A stretch of DNA of 6,369 bases, taken from an uncultured Collinsella sp. (GTDB lineage Bacteria; Actinomycetota; Coriobacteriia; Coriobacteriales; Coriobacteriaceae). Under the pieces are notes generated by a model. It worked only from the letters and a program-made list of their open reading frames with translations, did not search any database and was not told the DNA's origin. Where the stretch lies: the NCBI GenBank assembly GCA_902495155.1, contig CABUWD010000113.1, positions 1 through 6,369 on the forward strand. Reading direction: 5' to 3'. Positions 1 through 6,299 of this stretch are shown piece after piece (within the stretch, counting starts at the first letter, position 1; each line of letters opens with the position of its first letter). The translations under genes were made by a program, and so were the position numbers.

Positions 1-1
1 C

Positions 2-64
2 CAAAATTCATTGGCTGGTGACCTATTCCATGTCCCGCAGTGGCTCATCTTCACCACCGGTTAA
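2..64 (+). CDS. possible 3' end of a convergent gene (partial, uncertain)
   Basis: A plus-strand frame is open from the window edge and ends with TAA at 62-64. Its last 20 residues would end ...PQWLIFTTG. The stop lies 6 bases before the terminator hairpin at 71-100, the position expected for a gene converging on metK and sharing its terminator. Against this, only 20 codons are visible, a second plus frame is also open up to 66-68, and the composition gives no family clue. A minus-strand start at 46-48 reading out of the window is equally possible, although it lacks a good ribosome binding site. I do not recognise a product. Confidence 0.2.
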   Translation, partial: QNSLAGDLFHVPQWLIFTTG

Positions 65-100
65 ATAAAAAAGAAGTACCGGTTGGGACCGGTACTTCTT
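65..100 (-). terminator. intrinsic terminator of metK
   Basis: A perfect 12-base-pair inverted repeat (71-82 with 89-100; arm AAGAAGTACCGG) encloses a 6-base loop. On the minus strand the stem is followed by TTTTATTTAA, giving a U-rich tail right after the hairpin, about 40 bases past the metK stop. This is a textbook rho-independent terminator for the minus-strand transcript. On the plus strand the stem is preceded by A residues but lacks a following T run, so termination from the left would be weaker. Confidence 0.9.
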
Positions 101-140
101 ATGAAAGTGCATATGTTGTTGTGACCTTAGCGGTTCTTAA

Positions 141-1421
141 TTACAGGTCGCAGGCTGCTTTGAGTTCTTCGACTCGATCGGTTTTCTCCCAGGTGAAGTC
201 GGCGTCTTCTCGACCGAAGTGACCGTAGGCTGCCGTCTTTTCGTAGATGGGGCGACGCAGGTCCAGGTCGCGGATGATTGCGCCCGGGCGCAGGTCGAAG
301 GTCTTCTCTACGGCCTCGACGATCTTGTCCTCGGCAACATGCGCGGTACCGAAGGTGTCGACCATGATTGAGAGGGGCTTGGAAACGCCGATGGCGTAGG
401 CAAGCTCGACTTCGCATCGGTCGGCCAGACCGGCGGCGACCACGTTCTTGGCGACCCAACGCGCGGCATACGCGGCGGAGCGGTCGACCTTGGTGCAGTC
501 CTTGCCGCTAAAGGCACCGCCGCCGTGACGGCCGTAGCCACCGTAGGTGTCGACGATGATCTTACGGCCGGTGAGGCCCGTGTCGCCCATGGGGCCGCCC
601 ACGACAAAGCGACCGGTGGGGTTCACGTAGATGTCCGCGTTGTCCCACGGCATGTTCTCAGCGGCCATGACCGGGGTGATGACGTGCTCGATGAGGTCGG
701 CCTTGATCTTGCCCATGTCCTCGATCTCGGCGGCGTGCTGCGTGGAGATGACGATGGTCGTGACCTCGACGGGCTTGCCTTCCTCGTAGCGCACGGTGAC
801 CTGGGTCTTGCCGTCGGGACGCAGATAGGCGAGGGTACCGTCGTGACGCACGGCGGCCAGGCGCTCGGCCAGGCGGCTTGCCAGGTAGTGTGGCATGGGC
901 ATGAGGGTCTTGGTCTCGTTGGAGGCATAACCGAACATCATGCCCTGGTCGCCGGCGCCGATCAGGTCGATTGGGTCAGTGGTAGCGCCGGTCTGGGTCT
1001 CGAAGGATTCGTCGACGCCCTGGGCGATATCGGGGGACTGCTCGTGGATAAGGCTCATGACGCCGCAGGTATCGCAGTCAAAACCGAACTTTGCGCGGTT
1101 GTAGCCAATGCGGCGGATAACGCCACGGGCGATCTCCTGCACGTCGACGTAGGCCTGAGTGCGGATCTCGCCGGCGACGATGACGGTGCCGGTGGTCACG
1201 AGGGTCTCGCAGGCGCAGCGGACGTTCTCCACGTTGGCGGGCACGCCGTTGGGGGCGATGTAGCCCTGCTCCTGCAGCTCTATTTCTTTGGCGAGGATTG
1301 CGTCGAGGACGGCGTCGCTGATCTGGTCGGCGATCTTATCGGGATGACCTTCGGTCACCGACTCCGACGTAAAAACAAAGGACCCGTGTTGGAGCGGGAT
1401 GGAACGAAGTTCTTCTGACAT
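141..1421 (-). CDS. metK: S-adenosylmethionine synthetase (methionine adenosyltransferase)
   Basis: This cytoplasmic enzyme makes S-adenosylmethionine from L-methionine and ATP, releasing phosphate and pyrophosphate, and so supplies the cell's main methyl donor. The 426-residue product shows the family landmarks in order: the N-terminal GHPDK segment (residues 25-29, with His26 and Asp28 at the ATP/metal site), the first signature GAGDQG (155-160) followed by a GY pair at 164-165, and the glycine-rich second signature GGGAFSGKD (300-308) running into KVDRS. The start at 1421 is supported by an AAAGGAC ribosome binding site (minus strand, 1426-1432), five bases from ATG after the AGGA core. 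The protein is longer than the roughly 385-400 residues usual in the family. The excess lies in two segments, about residues 46-66 and 137-153. The gene is transcribed divergently from gltX and ends at a strong terminator. No frameshift or missing active-site motif is visible. Confidence 0.98.
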   Translation of the reverse strand: MSEELRSIPLQHGSFVFTSESVTEGHPDKIADQISDAVLDAILAKEIELQEQGYIAPNGVPANVENVRCACETLVTTGTVIVAGEIRTQAYVDVQEIARGVIRRIGYNRAKFGFDCDTCGVMSLIHEQSPDIAQGVDESFETQTGATTDPIDLIGAGDQGMMFGYASNETKTLMPMPHYLASRLAERLAAVRHDGTLAYLRPDGKTQVTVRYEEGKPVEVTTIVISTQHAAEIEDMGKIKADLIEHVITPVMAAENMPWDNADIYVNPTGRFVVGGPMGDTGLTGRKIIVDTYGGYGRHGGGAFSGKDCTKVDRSAAYAARWVAKNVVAAGLADRCEVELAYAIGVSKPLSIMVDTFGTAHVAEDKIVEAVEKTFDLRPGAIIRDLDLRRPIYEKTAAYGHFGREDADFTWEKTDRVEELKAACDL

Positions 1422-1488
1422 GATTGTCCTTTCAAAAACGTGTCCCGGCGACCGTTACCATTCCGCCGAGCTCTCTATGCAAGGGCAC

Positions 1489-1517
1489 ATCATAGCGCGT
1501 AAATCAAACATTCACAC
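1489..1517 (-). promoter_or_regulatory. candidate metK promoter
   Basis: On the minus strand TATGAT (1489-1494) matches four of six bases of the -10 consensus. With a 17-base spacer, a poor -35 candidate GTGTGA falls at 1512-1517. Transcription would begin near 1482 and give a leader of about 60 bases before the metK ATG. The -35 match is weak, so the call rests mostly on the -10 and its position. The upstream edge lies only about 10 bases from the palindromic element. Confidence 0.35.
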
Positions 1518-1522
1518 CCTTT

Positions 1523-1627
1523 CCGCACCTACTCATTGGGGACAGACTTAAATGACCAGCCTTACCTAAGTGCCGACAGGTTGCCCAAAGACTGGTCATT
1601 TAAGTCTGTCCCCAATGAGTAGGTCGG
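1523..1627. repeat. palindromic intergenic element with perfect 33-base arms
   Basis: Left arm 1527-1559 and right arm 1592-1624 are exact reverse complements over 33 bases; the arm includes CATTGGGGACAGACTTAAAT. The 32-base centre (1560-1591) has little structure of its own beyond a short CTTA..TAAG. Pairing continues outward for three more pairs (CCG 1523-1525 with CGG 1625-1627) if C1526 is bulged. The element lies between the divergent metK and gltX promoters and has no coding frame of its own. Such long perfect arms would not persist by chance, and they suggest a MITE- or REP-like non-autonomous repeat. The GGGGACAGACTT core reminds me of repeats associated with IS200-like Y1 (RAYT) transposases, but that is recollection and not a search. 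It is not a typical terminator because no T run follows either arm. Confidence 0.85.
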
Positions 1628-1635
1628 TGCCCTTT

Positions 1636-1664
1636 GTGCGGAGGTTGCTTTGATGCTTTATACT
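1636..1664 (+). promoter_or_regulatory. candidate gltX promoter
   Basis: TATACT at 1659-1664 is a good -10 hexamer, matching five of six consensus bases. The -35 position at a 17-base spacing (GTGCGG, 1636-1641) is poor, and there is no extended -10 TG. The predicted start near 1671 gives a leader of about 34 bases, ending in the GAGGAG site. The leader is too short for a T-box or another large riboswitch. The palindromic element ends about 10 bases upstream of the -35 position. Confidence 0.45.
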
Positions 1665-1692
1665 GGTGCGGTTAGACATCCATCCTGCAATC

Positions 1693-1698
1693 GAGGAG
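1693..1698 (+). promoter_or_regulatory. ribosome binding site that fixes the gltX start
   Basis: GAGGAG lies six bases before ATG at 1705. The in-frame GTG at 1666 would add 13 residues, but it has no comparable site and sits directly beside the -10 element, too close to be transcribed from that promoter. The ATG at 1705 is therefore preferred. Confidence 0.8.
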
Positions 1699-1704
1699 AT
1701 TTCC

Positions 1705-3180
1705 ATGGCATCAGACGTTCGCGTCCGCTTTGCACCCTCACCGACGGGCAAGCTGCACATTGGCGGCGCCCGCACCGCTATCTATAACTGGGCTTTTGCC
1801 CGCGCAAACGGCGGCACGTTCATCCTGCGCATCGACGACACTGACCCCACCCGCTCCACCGACGAGAACACGCAGATCATCCTGCGCGCCATGCGTTGGC
1901 TGGGCCTTGACTGGGACGAGGGTCCCGAGGTGGGCGGCGACTTTGGTCCCTACGCCCAGACCGAGCGCCTGGACCTGTACAAACAGGCCGCCCAGAAGCT
2001 TTGGGACGAGGGCAAGGCATATCCCTGCTTCTGCACCAAGGAGCAGCTCGACGCCGACCGTAAGGCCGCGCAGGAGCGCAAGGATCCCTTCCAGGGCTAT
2101 CAGCGCCGTTGCCGCGATCTTGATCCCGAGGAGGCCCGCCGCCGCATCGAGGCCGGCGAGTCCTATGTCCTGCGCATCAAGGTGCCCGAGGACCGCGGAG
2201 ACGTCGTCATCCACGACGCCGTCCACGGCGAGGTGACCTTCGACGCCAAGGAGCTCGACGACTTTGTCATCTTCCGCTCCGACGGCACGCCCACGTACAA
2301 CTTCGCGACCGTCGTCGACGACGCCATGATGAAGATCACCCATGTCATCCGCGGCGACGACCACCTGTCCAACACCCCGCGTCAGGTCATGGTCTATGAG
2401 GCTCTCGGCGCGCCCGTGCCCACGTTCGCCCACATCTCCATGATCCTGGGCGCCGACGGCAAGAAGCTCTCCAAGCGCCACGGCGCCACCTCGGTGGAGG
2501 AATACCGCGACGCCGGTTACCTGTCCGATGCCTTCGTCAACTATCTGGCGCTGCTCGGCTGGTCGCTCGACGGTGAGACCACGATCATCCCGCGCGATGT
2601 CCTGGCCAGCAAGTTCTCGCTCGACCGCATCTCCAAGAACCCGGCGACCTTCGACCCCAAGAAGCTCGACTGGGTCAATGCCGAGTACATCAACGGCATG
2701 TCCGATGCTCAGTTTGCCGACGAGATCATGGTCCCCGAGCTGCACGAGGCGGGTCTCATCGAGGGTAATGTTGAGTACGGCGAGGATTGGATCGACGCGC
2801 TTGCCGCCATTGTCAAGCCGCGCACCAAGATGCCGGCCGACGCCGTGACCGTCGCCGCCCCCATCTTTGCCACGGCTGAGACGCTCGAGTATGACGAGAA
2901 GTCCGTCAACAAGGGCCTGGCCAAGGAGGGCATGGGTGCCATTCTGGACGCCGCCAAGGCCGCACTCGAGGGTGTGGACGAGTGGACGGCCGCCAACATC
3001 GACGCTGCGCTTGAGCCGCTGCCTGAGCAGATGGACCTCAAGAAGCGCGTGGTGTTCCAGGCTGTGCGCGTCGCCGTCTGCGGCAACATGGTGAGCCCTC
3101 CGCTGGGCGAGACCATGGCGCTCGTCGGTCGCGACGACTGCCTGGCGCGCATCGACCGCGCCCGCACGATGGCGCTGTAA
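1705..3180 (+). CDS. gltX: glutamyl-tRNA synthetase
   Basis: This class I aminoacyl-tRNA synthetase attaches glutamate to tRNA-Glu in the cytoplasm. With the ATG at 1705 the product has 491 residues, close to the usual bacterial length. It opens with RFAPSPTGKLHIGGART, which contains the HIGH-type motif (HIGG, residues 18-21). It then has a cysteine cluster (C108, C110, C136) at the zinc-site position of this family, GDDHLSNTPRQ (217-227), and the KMSKS-type KLSKR (254-258) followed by HGA. The C-terminal half is the helical anticodon-binding region. Asp138 sits where some homologues have the fourth zinc ligand, so zinc binding is uncertain. Whether it also charges tRNA-Gln for later amidation cannot be judged here, because no gatCAB or glnS lies in the window. 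It is transcribed divergently from metK and ends shortly before a terminator hairpin. Confidence 0.98.
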   Translation: MASDVRVRFAPSPTGKLHIGGARTAIYNWAFARANGGTFILRIDDTDPTRSTDENTQIILRAMRWLGLDWDEGPEVGGDFGPYAQTERLDLYKQAAQKLWDEGKAYPCFCTKEQLDADRKAAQERKDPFQGYQRRCRDLDPEEARRRIEAGESYVLRIKVPEDRGDVVIHDAVHGEVTFDAKELDDFVIFRSDGTPTYNFATVVDDAMMKITHVIRGDDHLSNTPRQVMVYEALGAPVPTFAHISMILGADGKKLSKRHGATSVEEYRDAGYLSDAFVNYLALLGWSLDGETTIIPRDVLASKFSLDRISKNPATFDPKKLDWVNAEYINGMSDAQFADEIMVPELHEAGLIEGNVEYGEDWIDALAAIVKPRTKMPADAVTVAAPIFATAETLEYDEKSVNKGLAKEGMGAILDAAKAALEGVDEWTAANIDAALEPLPEQMDLKKRVVFQAVRVAVCGNMVSPPLGETMALVGRDDCLARIDRARTMAL

Positions 3181-3203
3181 TCGCTGCGCAAACGTATGTA
3201 TCC

Positions 3204-3240
3204 GAGCCCCGTTCACCTCGAGCGGGGCTCTTGTTTCTGT
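3204..3240 (+). terminator. intrinsic terminator after gltX
   Basis: GAGCCCCG (3204-3211) pairs perfectly with CGGGGCTC (3223-3230). Two further inner pairs (a U-G and a U-A) give a stem of up to 10 pairs with a 7-base loop. A moderately T-rich tail TTGTTTCTGT (3231-3240) follows. It begins 24 bases after the gltX stop and 39 bases before the priA start. The interrupted T run suggests it may be leaky, which would let some transcription continue into priA. Confidence 0.75.
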
Positions 3241-3269
3241 AGACGTATGGGATAGGAGGTGCTGGGACC

Positions 3270-5723
3270 ATGGCCGAGCAACTGTCGCTGTTTGGTTCGC
3301 CAGAACCGGAGGAAGCTCCGAAGTCCGCGGCTCCTGCCGCCGCCCCGGCGCAGTCCGAGCCCGCACCCGAACCCGTCGCCGCCTATGCGAGCGTGGTCCT
3401 CGACATCCCGACCCGTGCGCTGTCCGAGCCATTCGCCTACGGCATCCCCCGGTCCCTTGCCAACGAGGCGCAGATCGGATCCACGGTCCTGGTCCACTTT
3501 GGTAACCGTGCGGCCGCGGGCTACATCGTCGACATTGCGCCCGAGCTGGCCGACCTGCAAGGTAACGACGCTCTCGATCCCGCGCGCATTAAAGTCATCG
3601 AGGCTATCCTCAGCAAGCCGCTTTTTACCGCCGAGGCTGCCCGTATCGCACGCTGGATGAGCCGCGAGTACGTCGCAACGCTTTCCGAGTGCCTGCGTCT
3701 GTTCTTGCCCCCGGGTGGAAGTCCGCGCGTGGTCAAGGGCGGCGACGGCGCGTGGACGGTTGAACGTTCCGCCGTCAAGCCAATCCAAAACCGCTGGGTC
3801 ATGCTCACGCCCGAGGGTTTCGACTATACGCCGCCCAAGACTGCCGTTCGCCAGCGTCAGCTCATTGAGGCGCTCCAGTGCGGCCCGGTCACGACGCGCG
3901 ACCTCAACCTTCTCTATAACAGCATGTCGGCGACTATCAAGGCGCTCGAAAAACGCGGCGTCGTGGTGGTGGAGGAGCGCCGTGCTTGGCGTGGCTGCAG
4001 CGAGCAGACCTCGCTGTCCTCGGCAAGTGGCAAGGCGCCGGTCTTCCTTACCAACGGCCAGCAGCAGGCGCTCGCGCAGATTGAGCGCGCCCGTCTTGAC
4101 GCCCACGGAGACGTGGTCCTTGTCGACGGCGTCACCGGCTCCGGCAAAACCGAGGTTTACCTTTCGGCGATTGAGCGCGTGCTGGCGGCCGGCCGATCGG
4201 CTTGCGTGCTCGTGCCCGAGATATCGCTGACGGCCCAGACCGTCGGCCGTTTCCGCTCGCGCTTTGGCGAGACGGTCGCAGTTTTCCATTCACGCCTTTC
4301 GGCCGGCGAGCGCCTGGACCAGTGGGATATGGTTGCCAGCGGTGCCGCGCGTGTGGTCGTGGGTGCCCGTTCGGCTCTCTTTTGCCCGCTCAGCGACCTG
4401 GGCCTCATCATCATCGACGAGGAGCACGAGACCAGCTACAAGCAGGGCTCCAGTCCGCGCTACCACGCGCGCGAGGTGGCGGCCGAGATGGCACGGCGCT
4501 ACCGCTGCCCGCTCGTGCTGGGCTCCGCCACGCCTTCTGCTGAGGCCCTCGACCGCTGCCGCCGTGGCACGTATAACGGCGCCATCTGGACGCGCATCGA
4601 GATGCCCGAGCGCCCGGGACACGCCGTGCTGCCGACAGTCCGCATTGCCGACCTGCGCCGCGAGTTCTCGCACGGCAGCCGCTCCATGTTCTCAAAACCG
4701 CTCATGGAAGGTCTGGAGCGCGTTGTTGAGCGGCGCGAGAAGGCTGTGCTGCTGCATAACCGCCGCGGCTTTGCGCCGTTCCTGATGTGCCGCGAATGCG
4801 GCTGCGTCCCCACCTGTAACCACTGCTCCACCGCGCTTACGTATCACGAGCGCACCCATACACTGCAGTGCCACACCTGCGGTTCGTCTTGGCGCGTGCA
4901 GCCGTATCCCGCGCCCACGAGCCGTTGCCCCAAATGTGGCAGTCGCTACCTGGCAAAAATGGGTCTGGGCACTCAACAGATCGAGGACGCGCTGCACCAG
5001 ATGCTTCCCGAGGACGTCGCCATTATTCGCATGGATGCCGATTCCACGCGCGGCAAGGATGCGCACAAAAAGCTGCTCGAGCAGTTCGATGCCGCCGATT
5101 GTGCGGTGCTGCTGGGCACCCAGATGATCGCCAAGGGCCTCGACTTTCCCGAGGTCACGCTCGTGGGCGTGGTCAATGCCGATTTCGCCCTCAAGCTGCC
5201 GGACTTCCGCGCAGGAGAGCGCGCCTACGACTTGCTGGAGCAGGTTGCGGGCCGCGCCGGCCGCGGCGATCGCCCCGGTGAGGTGATCATCCAGACCTAC
5301 CTGCCCGAAGATCCGGTCATTCGCGCTGTCGCTGAGCACGACCGTTCGATCTTTACCGACTACGACCTGGACCAGCGCCGCGACGCGCTGTACCCGCCGT
5401 TTGTTCGCCTGGTCAACATTTTGGTGTGGTCGGCGAACCGAGACGACGCGCAGGACTACATCGGGCGCATTGCAAAGCTTCTTAAGCGCCGTTGGCATGC
5501 CGCCGCGCCCGACTTTTTACGGGCGGGGAGTGCCGTGCCGCAGGTGCTGGGCCCGGCTTCGTGTGTAATCGAGAGAGCCAAGGACCGTTATCGCTTCCAT
5601 CTGCTTGTGAAGTCGCCCGTGGGGTACCATGTCTCTGATGATATCGACGCCTGCCTCAAAGAGGTGGGCTCTGTGCGCGGCGTGAGCGTGAGCGTTGATG
5701 TCGACGCCTATGATTTGATGTAA
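3270..5723 (+). CDS. priA: primosomal replication-restart helicase PriA
   Basis: PriA recognises stalled or collapsed replication forks, unwinds the lagging arm with 3'-5' helicase activity and starts reloading of the replicative helicase. The 817-residue product begins with QLSLF (residues 4-8) and an Ala/Pro/Glu-rich linker to about residue 38. Next come the 3'-DNA-end-binding domain (from ASVVLDIPTRALSEPFAYGIP), a winged-helix region, and helicase lobe 1 with Walker A GVTGSGKT (287-294) and DEEH (383-386). The zinc domain has four CxxC pairs (507/510, 516/519, 534/537, 553/556). Lobe 2 has GTQMIAKGLDFP (616-627) and QVAGRAGR (658-665). All key motifs are present, so it should be active. 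The start is set by AGGAGGT at 3254-3260. It is somewhat longer than the roughly 730 residues of E. coli PriA, mainly through the N-terminal extension. I see no clear promoter in 3181-3269. def follows 18 bases later. Confidence 0.97.
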   Translation: MAEQLSLFGSPEPEEAPKSAAPAAAPAQSEPAPEPVAAYASVVLDIPTRALSEPFAYGIPRSLANEAQIGSTVLVHFGNRAAAGYIVDIAPELADLQGNDALDPARIKVIEAILSKPLFTAEAARIARWMSREYVATLSECLRLFLPPGGSPRVVKGGDGAWTVERSAVKPIQNRWVMLTPEGFDYTPPKTAVRQRQLIEALQCGPVTTRDLNLLYNSMSATIKALEKRGVVVVEERRAWRGCSEQTSLSSASGKAPVFLTNGQQQALAQIERARLDAHGDVVLVDGVTGSGKTEVYLSAIERVLAAGRSACVLVPEISLTAQTVGRFRSRFGETVAVFHSRLSAGERLDQWDMVASGAARVVVGARSALFCPLSDLGLIIIDEEHETSYKQGSSPRYHAREVAAEMARRYRCPLVLGSATPSAEALDRCRRGTYNGAIWTRIEMPERPGHAVLPTVRIADLRREFSHGSRSMFSKPLMEGLERVVERREKAVLLHNRRGFAPFLMCRECGCVPTCNHCSTALTYHERTHTLQCHTCGSSWRVQPYPAPTSRCPKCGSRYLAKMGLGTQQIEDALHQMLPEDVAIIRMDADSTRGKDAHKKLLEQFDAADCAVLLGTQMIAKGLDFPEVTLVGVVNADFALKLPDFRAGERAYDLLEQVAGRAGRGDRPGEVIIQTYLPEDPVIRAVAEHDRSIFTDYDLDQRRDALYPPFVRLVNILVWSANRDDAQDYIGRIAKLLKRRWHAAAPDFLRAGSAVPQVLGPASCVIERAKDRYRFHLLVKSPVGYHVSDDIDACLKEVGSVRGVSVSVDVDAYDLM

Positions 5724-5730
5724 CAACCCG

Positions 5731-5736
5731 AAAGGA
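5731..5736 (+). promoter_or_regulatory. ribosome binding site that decides the def start
   Basis: Two in-frame ATGs lie at 5736 and 5742. The only Shine-Dalgarno-like sequence, AAAGGA, covers 5731-5736 and so abuts or overlaps the first ATG. It is five bases from the second, which is a normal spacing. Initiation at 5742 (protein beginning MEANGIV) is therefore favoured over 5736 (MAMEANGIV). Confidence 0.65.
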
Positions 5737-5741
5737 TGGCC

Positions 5742-6278
5742 ATGGAAGCCAACGGAATCGTACTGTCGCCCGACCCTCGTCTGCGCCAGGAGTGCGCCGT
5801 CATCGAGGAGATCACCCCGGCAATCGAGGCGCTTGCCGAGAAGATGAAGAAGATGATGTTTGAGAACGGCGGCTGCGGCCTGGCTGCCCCGCAGATCGGC
5901 GAGCTCATTCAGCTCGTCACCATCGACTGCGACTACAGCGACAAGAGCGACTATGATCCGTACGTGCTCATTAACCCTGTCATTGTTGAGCAGAGTGACC
6001 ATCTGGTGCCGTTTAGCGAGGGCTGCCTTTCCATCCCCGGCATTAGCTGCGAGATCGAGCGTCCCGATCACGTTGTCGTCGAGGCGTATGACCTGGATGC
6101 CAACCTGATTCGCTATGAGGCCACAGGCGACCTGTTCTGCGTGTGCCTGCAGCACGAGATCGATCACCTGCACGGCAATACCATGTTCGAGCGACTCAAG
6201 CCGATGCAGAGGATCAAGGCAGTCAAGGAGTACCAGGACGCCCTAGCCCGCGGCGCTCGACCGGGCGAGACGGAGTAG
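5742..6278 (+). CDS. def: peptide deformylase
   Basis: This metalloenzyme removes the formyl group from the N-terminal methionine of new proteins as they leave the ribosome. The 178-residue product carries all three family motifs: GCGLAAPQIG (residues 44-53), EGCLS (93-97) and HEIDHLHG (138-145). The metal ligands would be Cys95, His138 and His142, with Glu139 as the catalytic base. The length and the short spacing between motifs fit a compact type 1-like enzyme. It begins 18 bases after the priA stop with no terminator between, so it probably shares the priA transcript. In many bacteria def is followed by fmt, the methionyl-tRNA formyltransferase gene, but the window ends 91 bases after the stop and no fmt start is visible. 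The start at 5742 is preferred to 5736 on ribosome-binding-site spacing. Confidence 0.97.
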   Translation: MEANGIVLSPDPRLRQECAVIEEITPAIEALAEKMKKMMFENGGCGLAAPQIGELIQLVTIDCDYSDKSDYDPYVLINPVIVEQSDHLVPFSEGCLSIPGISCEIERPDHVVVEAYDLDANLIRYEATGDLFCVCLQHEIDHLHGNTMFERLKPMQRIKAVKEYQDALARGARPGETE

Positions 6279-6299
6279 GTTTGTCCGTCCCCGTGGCGC

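Noticed and set aside
16..56. A short inverted repeat, TGGTGA (16-21) with TCACCA (51-56)
   Set aside because: Only six pairs around a 29-base loop with no extension on either side, which is expected by chance.
1422..1488. A SAM-responsive riboswitch in the metK leader
   Set aside because: On the minus strand CGCCG and CGGCG (plus positions 1446-1450 and 1464-1468) can pair, and GTGCC can pair with GGACAC (1484-1488 and 1440-1445). However, the second helix would start upstream of the transcript expected from the -10 at 1489-1494. The leader is only about 60 bases, and I could not match any SAM-I, SAM-II, SAM-III (SMK) or SAM-VI consensus. A covariance-model search of this leader would settle it.
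1527..1624. The large palindrome as a bidirectional terminator
   Set aside because: Neither arm is followed by a T run, and it lies between divergent gene starts, where no transcript needs to end.
1666..1704. An upstream GTG start for gltX
   Set aside because: It has no ribosome binding site, begins two bases after the predicted -10, and would add residues not usual before the conserved RFAPSPTG start.
1738..3432. A 564-codon minus-strand open frame opposite gltX, with similar long antisense frames at 525-1418 and 3213-4289
   Set aside because: They lie opposite genes with unmistakable conserved motifs, have low-complexity compositions typical of antisense reading of GC-rich codons, and match no family I recognise. 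Strong G/C at third positions removes stop codons on the opposite strand.
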